Positions 36,401-48,220 are shown, numbered from the stretch's first letter. The stretch: DNA of 64,000 nt from Spirodela intermedia (GCA_902729315.2 LR746278.1:2613501-2677500); one strand, 5' to 3'. Made by a program: numbers and translations. The notes: a model not told the origin generated them from the letters alone.

Positions 36401-37201
36401 AAATATCAGTTTTTATAACTTTTAGACTATGATGAAGATAAAATATATTTAAAAATTTATAAAAAAGAAAATTTTCGATGTGTATGTCATTATGACAGCA
36501 TCTTCTTGACGAACGTGATTCAAAAAAAAAATAGTTATGCCTAATGATTTTTATATAACCAACTACAAATGATTTAACTGATCAAATTAAAATCTATAAA
36601 ATTAGAAAAAAATATAATTGAATTAAGGCTTTCATAACTACAAATCACATAAAATCTCATTAAATCAAATAAAAATTAAGTTTAAAATAAGAAAGGTAGA
36701 GTTTTGACTTTGTGATGTGATTATCAGAATTATTTGTATTTGGAAAAATTATCTTCCAATGTCTATGTCCTCAAAGACTCTCTTTAAACATAAACTATAT
36801 GAAAATTTTTAGATCTTGTTATGAAATTTAAAAATCAATGAAATAAGTTAATGAATTATCTCGGGTGATTGTCACCTAGTGAAGTCGAAAAATGATGACT
36901 TTTAAAATTTCAATGACTTTCACGTGACAGAGATAAATTAGATGGAGATAAGACACATCCTAAAGAGCTTCATTCTAAGGTTCATGCAGTAAAAATAGGT
37001 TATTCATCACATTTGATAGACATATCTCTCAATAAATCATATTCTTCTCAATGACAATTGATCCATTGGATCAGTCGAAGATAATTTACTCAATGAATTT
37101 ATAATATTTTTATTTATAATAATTTAACAATTAATAACATTATTTTACGAATCACATTGAAAATATTTTTACTAATGATTGAGTGATTCTAAAAGCTTAA
37201 T
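33451..37201. other. AT-rich island of decayed repetitive DNA
   Basis: About 3.7 kb of strongly AT-rich sequence with no long frame on either strand. It contains the dead copia reverse-transcriptase segment at about 34430-34760, and the rest is probably the same or other old retroelements, mutated beyond recognition. Confidence 0.5.
34430..34760 (-). mobile_element. Degenerate Ty1/copia reverse-transcriptase fragment
   Basis: Read on the minus strand from 34750 leftward, successive pieces match the copia RT order: NQFERNNVW, then NEDEKLIKNK with a following KLITQ (from the conserved RNKARLVAQG stretch), then an ETFAPVARLEA-like ETNALIAQLDV, then IYVDGIIFGSTN near 34485-34450, where active elements have YVDD. 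Stops and frameshifts separate the pieces. The second aspartate of the catalytic pair is a glycine, so it is inactive. No matching LTRs were found around it. Confidence 0.75.
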
Positions 37202-37977
37202 TGTTGACTGACACTCTCCCATATTATTTGGAAAGGCTTGAGACAATTGACAATAGTAAACCTTTGACAAATAAGAAAAGCCCCTTGACAAATAGTCTAA
37301 TTACTCTGATAAGTTATCTTTCGTTCATGTTGCCTTCAGCCGGCGGCAGCAAGCTTCACTGCACATTGGTTAAGTGCCACCAAGGGCTTCAACAAGGCTC
37401 GAGGATGGAAGTTCAAGCTTTGGCACTTACGACAAGGCCTCCAACTACTATAGAGGGAGCCTAATCACTGAAGCCCCTTGTGGCACTCCCGGAACCTCCC
37501 GACCTGCATGAGGCTGAGTGACCATATGAGGATGCACACGAGAAAAGGAACATAGTTGAAGCATGTGCAGCACGTGTGCCTGGGACATGCAGCGGGCGCA
37601 TGTGACACGCTAGAACACGTGAATAGACCAGGAAAAAACTCAGACTGAGAGAGTTTTTTGAATCTAGAACAGTTCCTTCGAATCTAGGTCGGGGGGAGGT
37701 AGAGGAAAGAGACTACATAAGAATGTGGCTAGAGAGGAAGGTCTAACAGCGAAGGTTCTCTGGTCCTCTCCCTCTATAAATGGGGGAGAACCCAGGCATT
37801 TCCCTCTATGAGAGAGATTTAGAAGTCGGAGAAGAGCGGTCGTGCTGGCTCTTATCCCTCCTATATACATCATTCTTGAGATAATACAAGTAACTCAGTG
37901 TCCCTTCGTCGTTGTAGGATCATAGTAGGTTCCTCAGCTGTTCCTTGCTCGAGACCGGCCTCAATGCTCAGTCAACA
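37202..37977 (+). mobile_element. Putative solo LTR (776 bp)
   Basis: The segment starts TGTTGACTGA and ends TCAGTCAACA, a perfect 10-bp terminal inverted repeat with TG...CA ends. On the plus strand it has a TATA box (CTATAAATGG, about 37774-37783) preceded by a GC-richer region and followed by a probable R/U5 region. No adjacent primer-binding site, polypurine tract or second copy is visible, so it reads as a solo LTR. The flanking 5 bp (TTAAT left, TTGAG right) do not form a convincing target-site duplication. It marks the border between the AT-rich island and the tandem gene array. Confidence 0.6.
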
Positions 37978-38556
37978 TTGAGCAGCCTTCAATGTCACTT
38001 GCGGAACTATGGGGCTTTGCAGGATGATGTGGGCTCCCTAGACAACGAGGCCAAGTTTTGTGGAAGGTAAGAAGAAGGGTCAGAGCAGGCCTGGCTGACT
38101 TCGGCGGTGAGGACGACGGGGCTCGGAAGCCTCAGGCTCACGATCTCAGCTTATTCTCTGCACTCATGCAGACCCCGACGCGACTGCCGTTGACTTTCGC
38201 TTTGTATCTGGGAACAACAGGAATGGGATGACGAGAGGATGAGATATGTGTGTTCTGGACGCGTCAAATTTCGGTCTGGATATAAGGCATATTTATGGAG
38301 ATGACGACCAGGATTGAAGGAATAAAAATCAGGACCTTCGAAATTAGGAGGGGGGGGAGCGGCAGGCTTCGGTAGACGAGGAGGAAGGAGCACGACCTCG
38401 GAACCCTCAGGTTCCGATCCCTCTTGATGCCCAATCTGGAGTGAAGCTCCCCGGGATCAGGGTGGGTTTTCGTGTCTGCCCTCCGTCTAATTCTCTTGTA
38501 ACTGGTTTTGCAGGAGGAAGGGGAAGGGAAGGGAAGAAGGGGGGGAGAGAGGACCT

Positions 38557-39045
38557 ATGGCGCAGGCCAGGAATATAGATTGACTTCCCTGGAATGCTGC
38601 CGCCTATTCTAGGGAGAGGCGCCCAAGGAGAGCAAGCCCAGCAGAGATCTAGTCGGGCGTTGGGTGCTGTTCTGATTTTGGTGTCCTTTGCCCTCCTGCT
38701 GACCCAGCCGCAGCCGCCGGTGAGCACCGCACTTCACCCCCAGCTCTACATGGTCTTCGTCTACCTCACGCTCTTTATGGGGATCGTCCTCCTCGGACTC
38801 TACGTCGTCGCTCCTCGAAGAGCCCCATAGGCAACCTGGCTGCAGCATTGGGTGCTGGTGGTTGCCAACGTCTCACTCATCGCCATCTCCGTCCTTTGGG
38901 ACAACCTTAAGCTTCGGCCCCTGTTGTTGGTCCCAGTCATCCTGGGAATCACTACCGCCGCTCCGTTCCTAATCGGGATCACCCGCATGGTCCGCTTCTC
39001 CCCCACGCCCGTTTTTGCCATGTCTACATTTTATTGTAACACCTT
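38557..39045 (+). pseudogene. Array copy 1: broken small membrane-protein gene
   Basis: The position equivalent to the intact copy's start is ATG 38557 (MAQARNID), but the frame stops after eight codons because of a one-base shift relative to copy 3. The body is open again from 38594 in another frame and reads RALGAVLILVSFALLLTQPQ, then a second hydrophobic segment. An in-frame TAG follows at 38828-38830, after which homology and hydrophobic segments continue in the same frame to about 39045. A 78-residue protein from ATG 38594 is formally possible. The intact relatives lack both lesions, so I call it a pseudogene. The family itself is unrecognised. Confidence 0.6.
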
Positions 39046-40684
39046 TCGGAATTTCCCTTCTGAAACTTATGCTCGAGTGAGTCTATTATGCATACTCCGT
39101 GGTACATCTACATGATTATTTGCATAATTTTACTAAAACAATGAGATACATATGCTCCATTTTATTTGCTACCTTTTAGACGACCAGGTTAATACTTCAT
39201 CATCCTGAAATGAAAGGTAGACCTAAGTTCTATTTCACGTTAGGGACTGGTTAGGCTGAAGCAGAACGGGAAAAAACTCTTTTTCTGTCCGGCGGCGATC
39301 ATCCAATATTTAATAATCCAATGCTTGCTCGCTTGCTTCTGCGGCTAGTAATTGCGGCCCCATCACTAAAGAACAACAGTGATGAAGTTTCTATAAATTA
39401 GTATAACCTTGTTTTGTTTACGGATTTCACGCTGTTCCATATAAATCGGAGTTTCTGTTCACCGGGAAAAGAAGAAAAAACATCGGGAGCTTTAGAAAAC
39501 ATTACGAAAGGGAGATAATTACAACAACAAAAAAACTCTGAAATGTTCTCATGTACTAAAGTTTACCTTTTTTAAAAAAATATATATATAAGTTGTTTTA
39601 AATTCCGAAACTTAGTGCCGATAGATTTTATGTATGCGATAAAAATGGGTTTTCTTAGGTCCAGGTCCGGGTGACTTCGAATTCCGACACTACTCCGATC
39701 ACAAAACCGAATCACTTCCACTCGGAGAACCACGTGTTCTAATACAAGGAAGATGATCAGGGGGATTCGAAAGTCCCTCAGAACAAACGCGGGAAAGAGG
39801 TCGGGGGAGAGGGAAAACATAAAGAATAGCTGGTCGTCATCGATAGACAGAGGAGCAAACCGTGAGAAAAGCTTGGTTTACAGCCGCCGAATACGGCGCA
39901 AGGTGCCTAGCGGATTATATACAGTAACTTCATGCAAGCAGGCGGAGAGGGTTAAGAAGACAGACCTCAGGATTTCCTCATTAAGTTCCAGTCGTAGGGA
40001 GATTGATGGCCGGAGAGGACAACGGAAGTGACGGCGCCGCCCGGTTATTTGTTCAACCACACGAACTCGATCTCCAGATTCAGGGGGGCACTCTTGCTGG
40101 CGGGGAGGAAGGTGTGCTCGCCGGCGACCATGCCGAGCATGACGTCCCGGTCTTTTTTCTCAAATTAATGAATTTAAGCCCCAATAATTAAGAATGGAGA
40201 CCTTGCCTGCCAGTTTTCTGCGGGTCTCGTTCTTTCCTGGTGCTGACGTGAGGTTTGAGGCTGGATCCAATGCCTCTATCTAGTTTCTGACAGGGGTTGA
40301 AGGAATTAAAAATCGGGTGCCTCGAAAGTAGGACGTGGAGCTGCAGGCTTCGGCAGGCGAGGTGAAGTCTCAGGTTCCACTCCCTATTGATGCCCACTCA
40401 GGGCTGAACCTCCTGAGGCTCAGGGTAAATGGGGGTGTTAACAAGGCTAGAGAGAAAGAACAAGGTGGCCTCTTGAGAGGGAGAAGGGGCGAAAGACCAC
40501 GCACAACCAAGTCTACGATTACCCTTATATAATGCTATAAGGACTACCATCGTATGACAATGAATAAATATGGCAAACGCATAACAAGTGACCCAAAATG
40601 TTGAAAGCCCGTCTAATCTGACAAGCCCCATTAACCAAGATAAGGCACGCCCATCGTTCGACTATATCTAATCAGGGAGGACAG

Positions 40685-41629
40685 ATGCCTCAGCCCAAGA
40701 ATGTAGATGGCTTCCTTAGAATGTGATGACGACCATTTGACTAAGGCGTCAACAAGACTTCGCTGACTCAAATAAAACCCTGTCTAATACAAAAACTTAC
40801 TTTCAATCGCCATAGCTCCGGGGCGCTATCGCCAAAAGACCCGGCACCGAGGGGAGAGAGGGCGAGAGGGTGAGAGAGGGAGGGAGAGAGAGAGATCTCT
40901 CGACGACGGCCACAGGGTACTGAGGGAGAGAATAAAAACATACCACGGCCTCTCAGGTCGTGGGGTCGCCGATAAGAGATGGCGAGTCTCCAGCTCCGAA
41001 CGGAGTTCTTCACCGTGTTCTTCCTCCTTTTGCCGTGGTCGCTCGACCCTTCTTTATAGCCGTAGTCCGCCCGTCTGGCGGTCGGATCCGACGGGACCTG
41101 AGACTTACCGTGCTCCGTCGGTGTCGGGTCCTGCCCCTGTCCCGGTTCCCCGCCGAAATCCGTCCGCCGCACACGCCTCCTGTCCTGCAGGCTCCCACGT
41201 GCGGGTGTCCTCCTCGGTGTCTGACTCCTGTTTCCCTTTCTTCGTTACTGGGCTGGGCCGACTTCTTCGGGACCTCTTTTCCCGTGAGCCGCCGGAGCCT
41301 CCTTTAGAGAAGACTCCCAGCAGAGATCTTTTCTGATGTGATCGGGTGCTTCTCATATTTCGTTGTCCTTCGCCCTCCTGTTCGCCCTGCCGCAGCAGCC
41401 GGTGAGCGACCTGTTCCTTCCCAGCCTCGCGTTCTATTATGGCTTCGTCCACCTTGGACTCTCCGTCGCTCATGGAAGAGCCCCATACATTAACCCGCTG
41501 CAGATTGGGGAGCTGGCGATCATCCTCCCTTCTATAATAATGCACATATTCTTGCTGGGCCAATTTAGAGGTGAGAAGGATGAATCATCCGGCCAATTTA
41601 GAGATAAAATTATGGTCAAGTTTCTCTAA
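40685..41629 (+). pseudogene. Array copy 2: gene split by an insertion of about 560 bp
   Basis: The leader block is at about 40290-40430. A start resembling the other copies (ATGCCTCAGCCCAAGAATGT) lies at 40685 but stops after about 13 codons. Unrelated GC-rich sequence follows from about 40725 to 41286, and homology resumes with the CCTCCTTTAGAGAAG ... CAGCAGAGATCT segment, which again hits a stop at 41334-41336. The hydrophobic body (LSFALLFALPQQPVSDLFLP) is open to 41629 without its own family-type start. Extra sequence also separates the leader from the start. The insertion has no obvious element signature. The boundaries are by eye. Confidence 0.5.
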
Positions 41630-43027
41630 TTTCTCCATCGATAAGTTATCCGTTTATAATTCAATTTATGGGCTTTAGACGGAGGTATTCTTGCCCTATC
41701 AGGATTTTTTTTGAATATATATATATATATATATATATTGACTTGTATCTACATGATTCCACGAGTCTCACGGCCGAAAGAAAAAAGGTTCTTCCCCCTC
41801 CCTTCCGTATCTTCTAGGTCCAGGAATGTCTCTCCGTCTCTCTCTTGTTTGTTTGTTGTCTTGCTCGATCCCTTCAGGTTCTTCTGTCCTTGTGAAGTAG
41901 GACTGCAACTCCAAGGTTGGAGCAGAAGCTGTTCGCAGCGTAGACAGAGGAGAGAAAGAGAGACCAAGTTGTTCGCAAGATACAAGTATATTCGAGGTGA
42001 ATATACAGCATACGGAAGGTTGACTGTGGGATTTATTTGCCGCATCTCAGATTATTGAAATGCGTGCTCTTGGTTTCTACTTCAAATATTCATTACATCT
42101 TCAGTTACTTTCCAGTCGCATTCTGTTCCTTGATGATCTTGGTTGTTCCTTGGCGGAAGCACTAGAGACAACGGAGCGTTGCTGGGATCTCCTCCCCAGC
42201 GCATCATCGCTGGCCCAACATGCATTGACCGGCGATTTGGCTTCGTCCAGTCATATCTCTCCACGTGGTCAATGAGCCCCAAATGCCAACCTTCCTCTTT
42301 CCCAGGGCGGCTGGGCAAGAGTATAACATCGTTATTCTAAACACAATAAGAATGAAGATTAAACAAATTTTACGGATTTCACGTTGTTCCATGCAAATCG
42401 TTCCCGTTCAACGGGAAAGAAAAAATTGCCATCGTGTTCAAGAAAAACATTAGATAATTATTTTCATTAATACCCCGATGTCCCAACAAAGTACCGCCTA
42501 CGAACGCAGTCTAATCACCGCCTGTAGGGTCTATCCAACCGGTGGACTGCAGAGTTGCCGGTGGTGAAGTACTTGACTCAGGCTAGCGGCTTGGCGAACT
42601 CCAGGACCAACCCAAACGCTGGTCTCTGACTTCTAAATTAACGAAGTCAGCGATGGGTAACATTGGAGCCGAGAAGTGTCCGGCGTTGCGGCAAGGAATG
42701 GGGCCCGCTAGACATCGAAGTCAAAACTTTCTGGAAACGGGAGTGTGGATGCGATCTTTCCAGAAGCTGGGAGGAGGTGACACCCCGTAGTTGTCAATTC
42801 TTCTAGTTCTGCGGAAGCACGAATTAGAATTTCTGTTCACCAATAAAAAATTGCTAGCTTTAGAAAAAAATGCATCATGTTCCAGAAAGGCGTAAATGAT
42901 TATTTTCTTCAAATATTCCGATTCCCAACAAGTACTACCCATAAACGTAATCTAAGAGCTGCCAGTACGGCGAATCTATCCAATCATCAGTGCAGACAGG
43001 ACAGTTGAATAGACGTGAGCTCACCGG

Positions 43028-43170
43028 ATGACACGTGGCGTAAGCCGCCAATTCAACTACGGCGTAAAGGTACGTCAGTTCTGATGTCATAGGGACTCAG
43101 ACGCGACACGTGGCGTGAGCCGCCAATTCAACCAAGGGAGTAAAAGGTGCGTCAGTTCTGATGTCATAGG
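43028..43170 (+). promoter_or_regulatory. Duplicated ABRE/G-box module upstream of array copy 3
   Basis: Two tandem units of about 66-68 bp, each with GACACGTGGCGT (ACGTGGC core at 43033 and 43108), GAGCCGCCAATTCAAC-like sequence and GTCAGTTCTGATGTCATAGG. ACGTGGC is the core of abscisic-acid response elements bound by bZIP factors; ABRE function generally needs two such elements. It lies about 730-870 bp before the copy 3 start codon. Confidence 0.5.
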
Positions 43171-43900
43171 ATCGAATTATTCTATGATATAGTCTGTGTA
43201 ATCACGATCATGGTATTGAACTTACAGAGTGACATCCACAATGCTCCCCTTTAACTAGTTTACTCGATTCAGCGTGGAGAAATGGAATAATTCAGAAGAT
43301 AGGGAGATTGTTGAATGTTTATCCTTTCTAGATCGTTACCGAAAATATTCACGGAGTTGGGCACGCCAGCAGATCCAAGTTAGCGATTATTCGAGCCTGA
43401 TTTCGAAACTTTAAAAAACCCGTGTCATAAATTCAAAGCACAGACATACAGGAGTAAAAGCAAGGATTTTTTTATCGCTGCGTTTGTTATGGGGCCAACG
43501 GTGCTCCGTCAGAAGTCGGCGATGGGTAGAAGTAAACCCATGAAATATCCCTAATGTTTAATAATGGAGAGCTTTCTCTCTTGCGTGTCCTCTACGCTGC
43601 TCGTGCGGGCCCCCTACCCTCTTCTTCCCCGTCTCCTTCTCTTTGAAATGACCCGGTGATGACGAGAAGTCTGAGACTGGATCTAAATCTCCTATGTACT
43701 TAAACGACGATGGTTGATGGAATTAAAATCAGGAGCCTCAAAACAAGGACGTGGAGCAGCAGGCTTCGGCAAGCGAAGAGAAAAGATACGGAAGCCTCAG
43801 GTTCGGCTCCTCCCTCTTGATGCCCACTCCGCGGTGAAGCTCTGTTTAAATACTTCTCTTCGTCTGGTTTTGCAGGAGGAAGTGGAGTGGAGGCGGAGCT

Positions 43901-44266
43901 ATGGCGCAGCCCGGGATTAGAGATGACTTCCCTGAAATACCCCCGCCTCCTCCTTGGGAAGTCCGTCAGAGATTTAATCTGAGGTCGAGGGGTGCTGCTC
44001 TAATTTTAGTGTCTTGCGCCCTGCAGCTAGCCCCGCCACCGCAATCGGTGAGCGCACGTATCTTCGCCTTCATCGTCCTACAATTGGGCTTCGTCCTCCT
44101 GAGGCTCTCCCTCACTTCTGGAAGACCCCCAGAGCTAGCCTGGCTGCGTATCCTGGAGCAGCCGGACTTCATCCCTCAACTTATTGTCATCTTCTCTCTG
44201 TCCTTCACTACCGTGCTGCTAATCACCCTCACCGATCACTTCAACCGGCTCAACCGCATGACCTGA
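43901..44266 (+). CDS. Array copy 3: small membrane protein of unknown family (intact)
   Basis: An uninterrupted frame of 121 residues starting MAQPGIRDDFPEIPPPPPWE. The N-terminal 25 residues are proline-rich and acidic, then RFNLRSRGAALILVSCALQL opens the first hydrophobic segment (about 33-46). A second spans about 52-70 (ARIFAFIVLQLGFVLLRLSL), a polar SGRPPELAW loop follows, then a third at about 90-110 (LIVIFSLSFTTVLLITL) and a basic tail (HFNRLNRMT). Three membrane helices and a small product are predicted. The leader just upstream (43700-43890) ends with a good intron acceptor (TGGTTTTGCAG|GAGGAAG), so a spliced 5' UTR is likely. I do not recognise the family and infer no function. Intactness beside broken copies suggests it may be the functional member, with copy 5. 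Confidence 0.6.
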   Translation: MAQPGIRDDFPEIPPPPPWEVRQRFNLRSRGAALILVSCALQLAPPPQSVSARIFAFIVLQLGFVLLRLSLTSGRPPELAWLRILEQPDFIPQLIVIFSLSFTTVLLITLTDHFNRLNRMT

Positions 44267-44525
44267 TTATCCTCCATGAATCACGCCCTTTCTGATGATA
44301 CTCCAGTGCTCGTTTGAGTCTATTTATGCGTCTGCATATTCCGTTGAACATCAACATGATTATTTCCATAATTTTACGAAAATAATGGGAGGCATATGCT
44401 CCATCTTATTGGCTACGTTTTAGCTTAATACTTCATCATCACCATCACCATTATCATCATCTTCTTCTTTAGTCCTTGGCAATCAATTGCGCGTCCGACA
44501 ACCCCAATGTCAAACGAAAACAAGG

Positions 44526-44530
44526 TTTCA

Positions 44531-44576
<46 letters not shown>
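44526..44576. repeat. (CT)n microsatellite
   Basis: About 20 CT units in the 3' flank of array copy 3. Confidence 0.95.
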
Positions 44577-44577
<1 letters not shown>

Positions 44578-45639
44578 CCCTCCCCCTCTGCAAATGGTTC
44601 ATTTTCGTTGATGGGAAGTTGATATGGCTTTGCTTTCTTTCCTCTCTCATTAGTTTCCCCTTTTTCAATCTGTTCCATGTAGGGAGGCAAACTAAGGGGG
44701 CCGCAGTTCAAATTCCTGGTGCCCCTCATCTAATGGCCCGATGACCCTGGAAGGCTGGCCAGGATTTGCTCCCGACGCGTCCATCGCGGATAGTGAAGAA
44801 GAATCAATGTGCAGGTCATGGTTTCAATCCAAACATTGCTCGCCACGTGGTAGATGTCCCGTGCCAACCCCCATTCCGGCTGGGCAAGAGATCGAAGTCA
44901 TTACTCTAGAAACAATAATATTGAAGCTCACATAAATAAGTGTAATTTTATTTTATTTACGGATTTCACGTTGTTCCATACAAATCGGAGTTCCTGCTCA
45001 CCGGGAAAAAAGATGCTAGCTTTGGAAAAAAAATCCTCATGATCCAGAAAGGCATAGATAATTATTTTCTCCAATTACTCCGATGTCCGAAAAAGTACTA
45101 CCAACAAACAATCTAAGCGCCGCCAGTACGGTCGATCGTGGGGACGTACGCACAGGCTGAGTCATGCGAATGGCTTGGACGGAGATCGACGAATGACAGG
45201 TCCAACCCAAGAACGGCTCAATGGTGGTGGCGTCCTTCCAGCCTGACGGGGCAACATCAGAAGTCGGCGATAGGTGTGATAGACCCCAGAAATATGGGGC
45301 TTTGCAGGAGGATGTGGGTTCCCTCGACAACGAGGTCAAGTTTTGTCGAAGCCAAGAGGAAGGGTGAGAGCAGGCCTGGCCCACTTTGGCGGTAAGGACG
45401 ACGAGGTCAGAAAACGTCAGGTAATCGCCGCCGCCGCCGCTTTCCTCCTCAACTTGATCAATCACATGGCCTGACTGCCCTCCAAGAACTCACGCCTGTT
45501 TTTGCGACATCTCAGAGTTTCCCTTTGTGGAAGCACCTCAATCATAAATCTAAAACCTTCTGTCAGAATTAAATCGCCATATTTAAACTACCTACCCATC
45601 CTCTTAGAACTGTCTCCGGTAGACTGACTAACAATGTTA

Positions 45640-46030
45640 TTATACGTCTTCTTTCATGCCCCACACCTAAACTTCAGAAGGCAACAAGTCTGGAACGGAG
45701 ATTATGTGTATACAAAGAGAGGGTGTGTGTGTGTGTGTGTGTGTCTGTGTGAGTGACAACGACACCTGAGATCAATTCCATAAGGGGCCAAAAGCCGTTC
45801 CAGACCAAGGAAAGAATATCGATAGGCTTGAATATAAGTTGTACACATATGGAATCGTAGTCTCCACAGCACTTACCGATTATGAGATGTGCTCACAGGG
45901 ACTTGAAACGGGCTCAGATTGGAAGAACGTCAGGGAGAGCAACCCCTCAGATACGTATCTAGGAACACCAGTTCACAGGGACTGCTTATATGTATATGAT
46001 TTCACATCAGTCTGATGTCCAAATGAAAAC
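45640..46030. repeat. Diverged duplicate of sequence at 51640-52320
   Basis: Matching stretches in the same order include CACCTAAACTTCAGAAGGC versus GACCTAAACTCCAGCAGGC, AAAGCCRTTCCAGAMCAAGGA, and the region around GACTATGAGA / GATTATGAGA. Similarity by eye is roughly 70 percent with gaps. It is foreign to the other array units, so a piece of the downstream gene region was copied into the array, or the reverse. Confidence 0.6.
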
Positions 46031-47084
46031 AAAACGGCCAAATAAAAAATAAAATTGGCAGAAGAAGAGTTTCCAGTGACCAGTCAATTGAAGAGATTCA
46101 GGCAGTCGGCAGTATGCAGCGTCCTCATCCTAATCTCATCCACATGTAAAAAAAAACCATCAGAAGAATCTAAATGTGCGGCGTTGAAGCCGTTAGAAAA
46201 TGAGCTGGCAAATGGAGAGTGGGGAAACACCTAGTCACAAACCCAACCCAAGCACGGATTCATGGCGGCGGCCTTCCAGCCGACGGTGCATGGGTGCCAC
46301 ATCAGAAGTGAGCCATCGGTAAAGCTCGAGGCAGCTGTGGGGCCCCTAGACAATGAAGTCAAGTTTTACTACCATTTTTATCTGACGTGGCATACCATCG
46401 GGAGAGAGTCTGCTCCCCATCGTCATAAATTAATGAGATTTTATTGGTTTTATAGCGTAATGATACTCGGCCCCCCGACTGAACCAGTTGACTGGTCTCA
46501 CAGAATTTGCAAGTAAAGCGGGGGCGAGTCGATAATCGCATTGAATGAGATGTGACGGCCTCCAGCAACCGATTCAGCCAGAATAAAATGAAGCAGGACC
46601 ATCGAAAACAGCCAGTTCGTCGGAGCGAGAGCAGGCCTGGCCGACTTCGGCGGTGAGGACGACGAGCTCCCAAGCCTCAGTTTTTCCCCTTCTCCTCCTC
46701 TTCATGTTTGTCTTCTCCCAATTTACTCTCTGCATACATATGATGGGGGATGTTGGCTAAGTGGAACCGATCATGAGACGCCAACCCGGTCCGAGAAAGA
46801 ACTCGCGACCGACCCACCCCACCATCACGGCACGACGACGTCAATAGTCACATCGTTGATCGCGCTCATTAGCGATCGCCGGGGTGGGCTCGCAGCCTTC
46901 GCAGCACGAATTAGACGATCTCGTCCCCTCCGTCTCGGATTTTTCCGTGGGCAGTCTTCTCCTTTCCCTGTTTCATCCATGCCGAGGAGAAGATAATATT
47001 TTTCTGTACACGGTAATTCACTTGACCGTGAATATCAACGACCTCTGATCATACGGCCATCATTCTCCGGCTTGCAGGGGTTCT

Positions 47085-47651
47085 ATGGCTCTGACACATG
47101 CTGGAGGGGCCGCGGTCGCCGCGAATCATGGGATTATAAATATCTTCCGTGGAATCCCGCCGCCTCCTTTTGGCGGAGGCGCCGCCCAAGGAGCGGAGGC
47201 CCGGCAGAGATCTTGTCCGGCGTTGGGTGCTGTTCTGATTACGGTGTCCTTTACCCTCCTACTGGCACAGCCAGCCACAGCCACAGCAGAGATATAAAGC
47301 TTGACTAGTAGCTAAATATTATACACAAATATATGACATTGATTATCAAGAAACTTTTGTACTAGTGGCAAGAATAAATACTCTCCATTTTTTGCTATCA
47401 CAGGCTCTACACGGTCTTCGTCTACCTCACATTCTGCATGGGCATCGTCCTCCTCCAACTCTCCCTCGTCCCTGCTGGAAAAGCCCGAGAGATGGCCTGG
47501 CTGCAAGGCGTCACCCATGGCCGTCCCCGTGCTGAGGTGCTGCCTTGAGCCTCCCACACCATTTCTGATCCATGTTGGGCCCTTCTTCATAGCCATGATG
47601 GTAATCGCCACCGCTGCTCGCCTCCTCATCTGGATCAACTGCATGGCTTGA
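47085..47651 (+). pseudogene. Array copy 4: broken by a 110-bp insertion and a frameshift
   Basis: The frame starts at ATG 47085 with a distinct N terminus (MALTHAGGAAVAANHGIINI), then the family core PPPPFGGGAAQGAEARQRSC and ALGAVLITVSFTLLLAQP. At about 47292 a sequence of about 110 bp interrupts it and brings a stop (TAA at 47295-47297). Family homology resumes at 47404 right after a CACAG acceptor-like site (LYTVFVYLTFCMGIVLLQLS). A second stop (TGA 47546-47548) is followed by a shifted frame holding the last hydrophobic segment (FFIAMMVIATAARLLIWI). The insertion resembles an intron at its 3' end but lacks a good GT donor. Probably a pseudogene. Confidence 0.55.
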
Positions 47652-47791
47652 TTCTCCTCCATGTCCGTATTTGAGACGTCTACTTTTTACTGTAACACTT
47701 CGGAATTTCCCTTCTGAAACTTTATGTTTGACCATTTACTAAAATAATGAGATGCATGCGGTCCATTTCACTTGTTGCACGTAAGACAAGC

Positions 47792-48220
47792 AGGTTAATT
47801 CTTCATCATCATCTAAAATGCATTGCACATCTACATCAACATTTATAAGGTTGACTTGGTCAACAGACAAGTAGGTTAATGCTTCATCACCATCTAAAAT
47901 ACGTTGCACATGTACATGACCATTTTCATAATTTTACTAAAATAATTGTAAGGTTGACTTGGTCAACATTCAAACGGATTAATGCTTCATCATCATAAAA
48001 AATTCGCTGCACATCTACATGACCATTTTCATAATTTTACTAAAATAACTGTAAGGTGACCAGGTCAACAAACAAACAGGTTAAAACTTCATCACCATAG
48101 AAAATTCGTTGTACTTGGTCAACAGACAAATAGGTTAATGCTTCATCTCTATCAAAGATTCGATATATGTCTACATGACCATTAACAGACAAATAATCGT
48201 AAGATTGACTTGGTCAACCT
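47792..48220 (+). repeat. Five-unit tandem repeat with W-box palindromes, 3' of array copy 4
   Basis: Units begin with AGGTTAATGCTTCATC-like sequence at 47792, 47873, 47975, 48078 and 48132 (spacings 81, 102, 103, 54). Most contain TCTACATGACCATTTTCATA and the palindromic TTGACTTGGTCAAC, which holds two opposed TTGAC W-box cores. The same unit occurs once behind the other array copies, so it was amplified locally. Confidence 0.85.

Noticed and set aside
40768-41563. Overlapping minus-strand frames in array copy 2
   Set aside because: They cross the insertion boundary and the antisense of the gene body; no domain.
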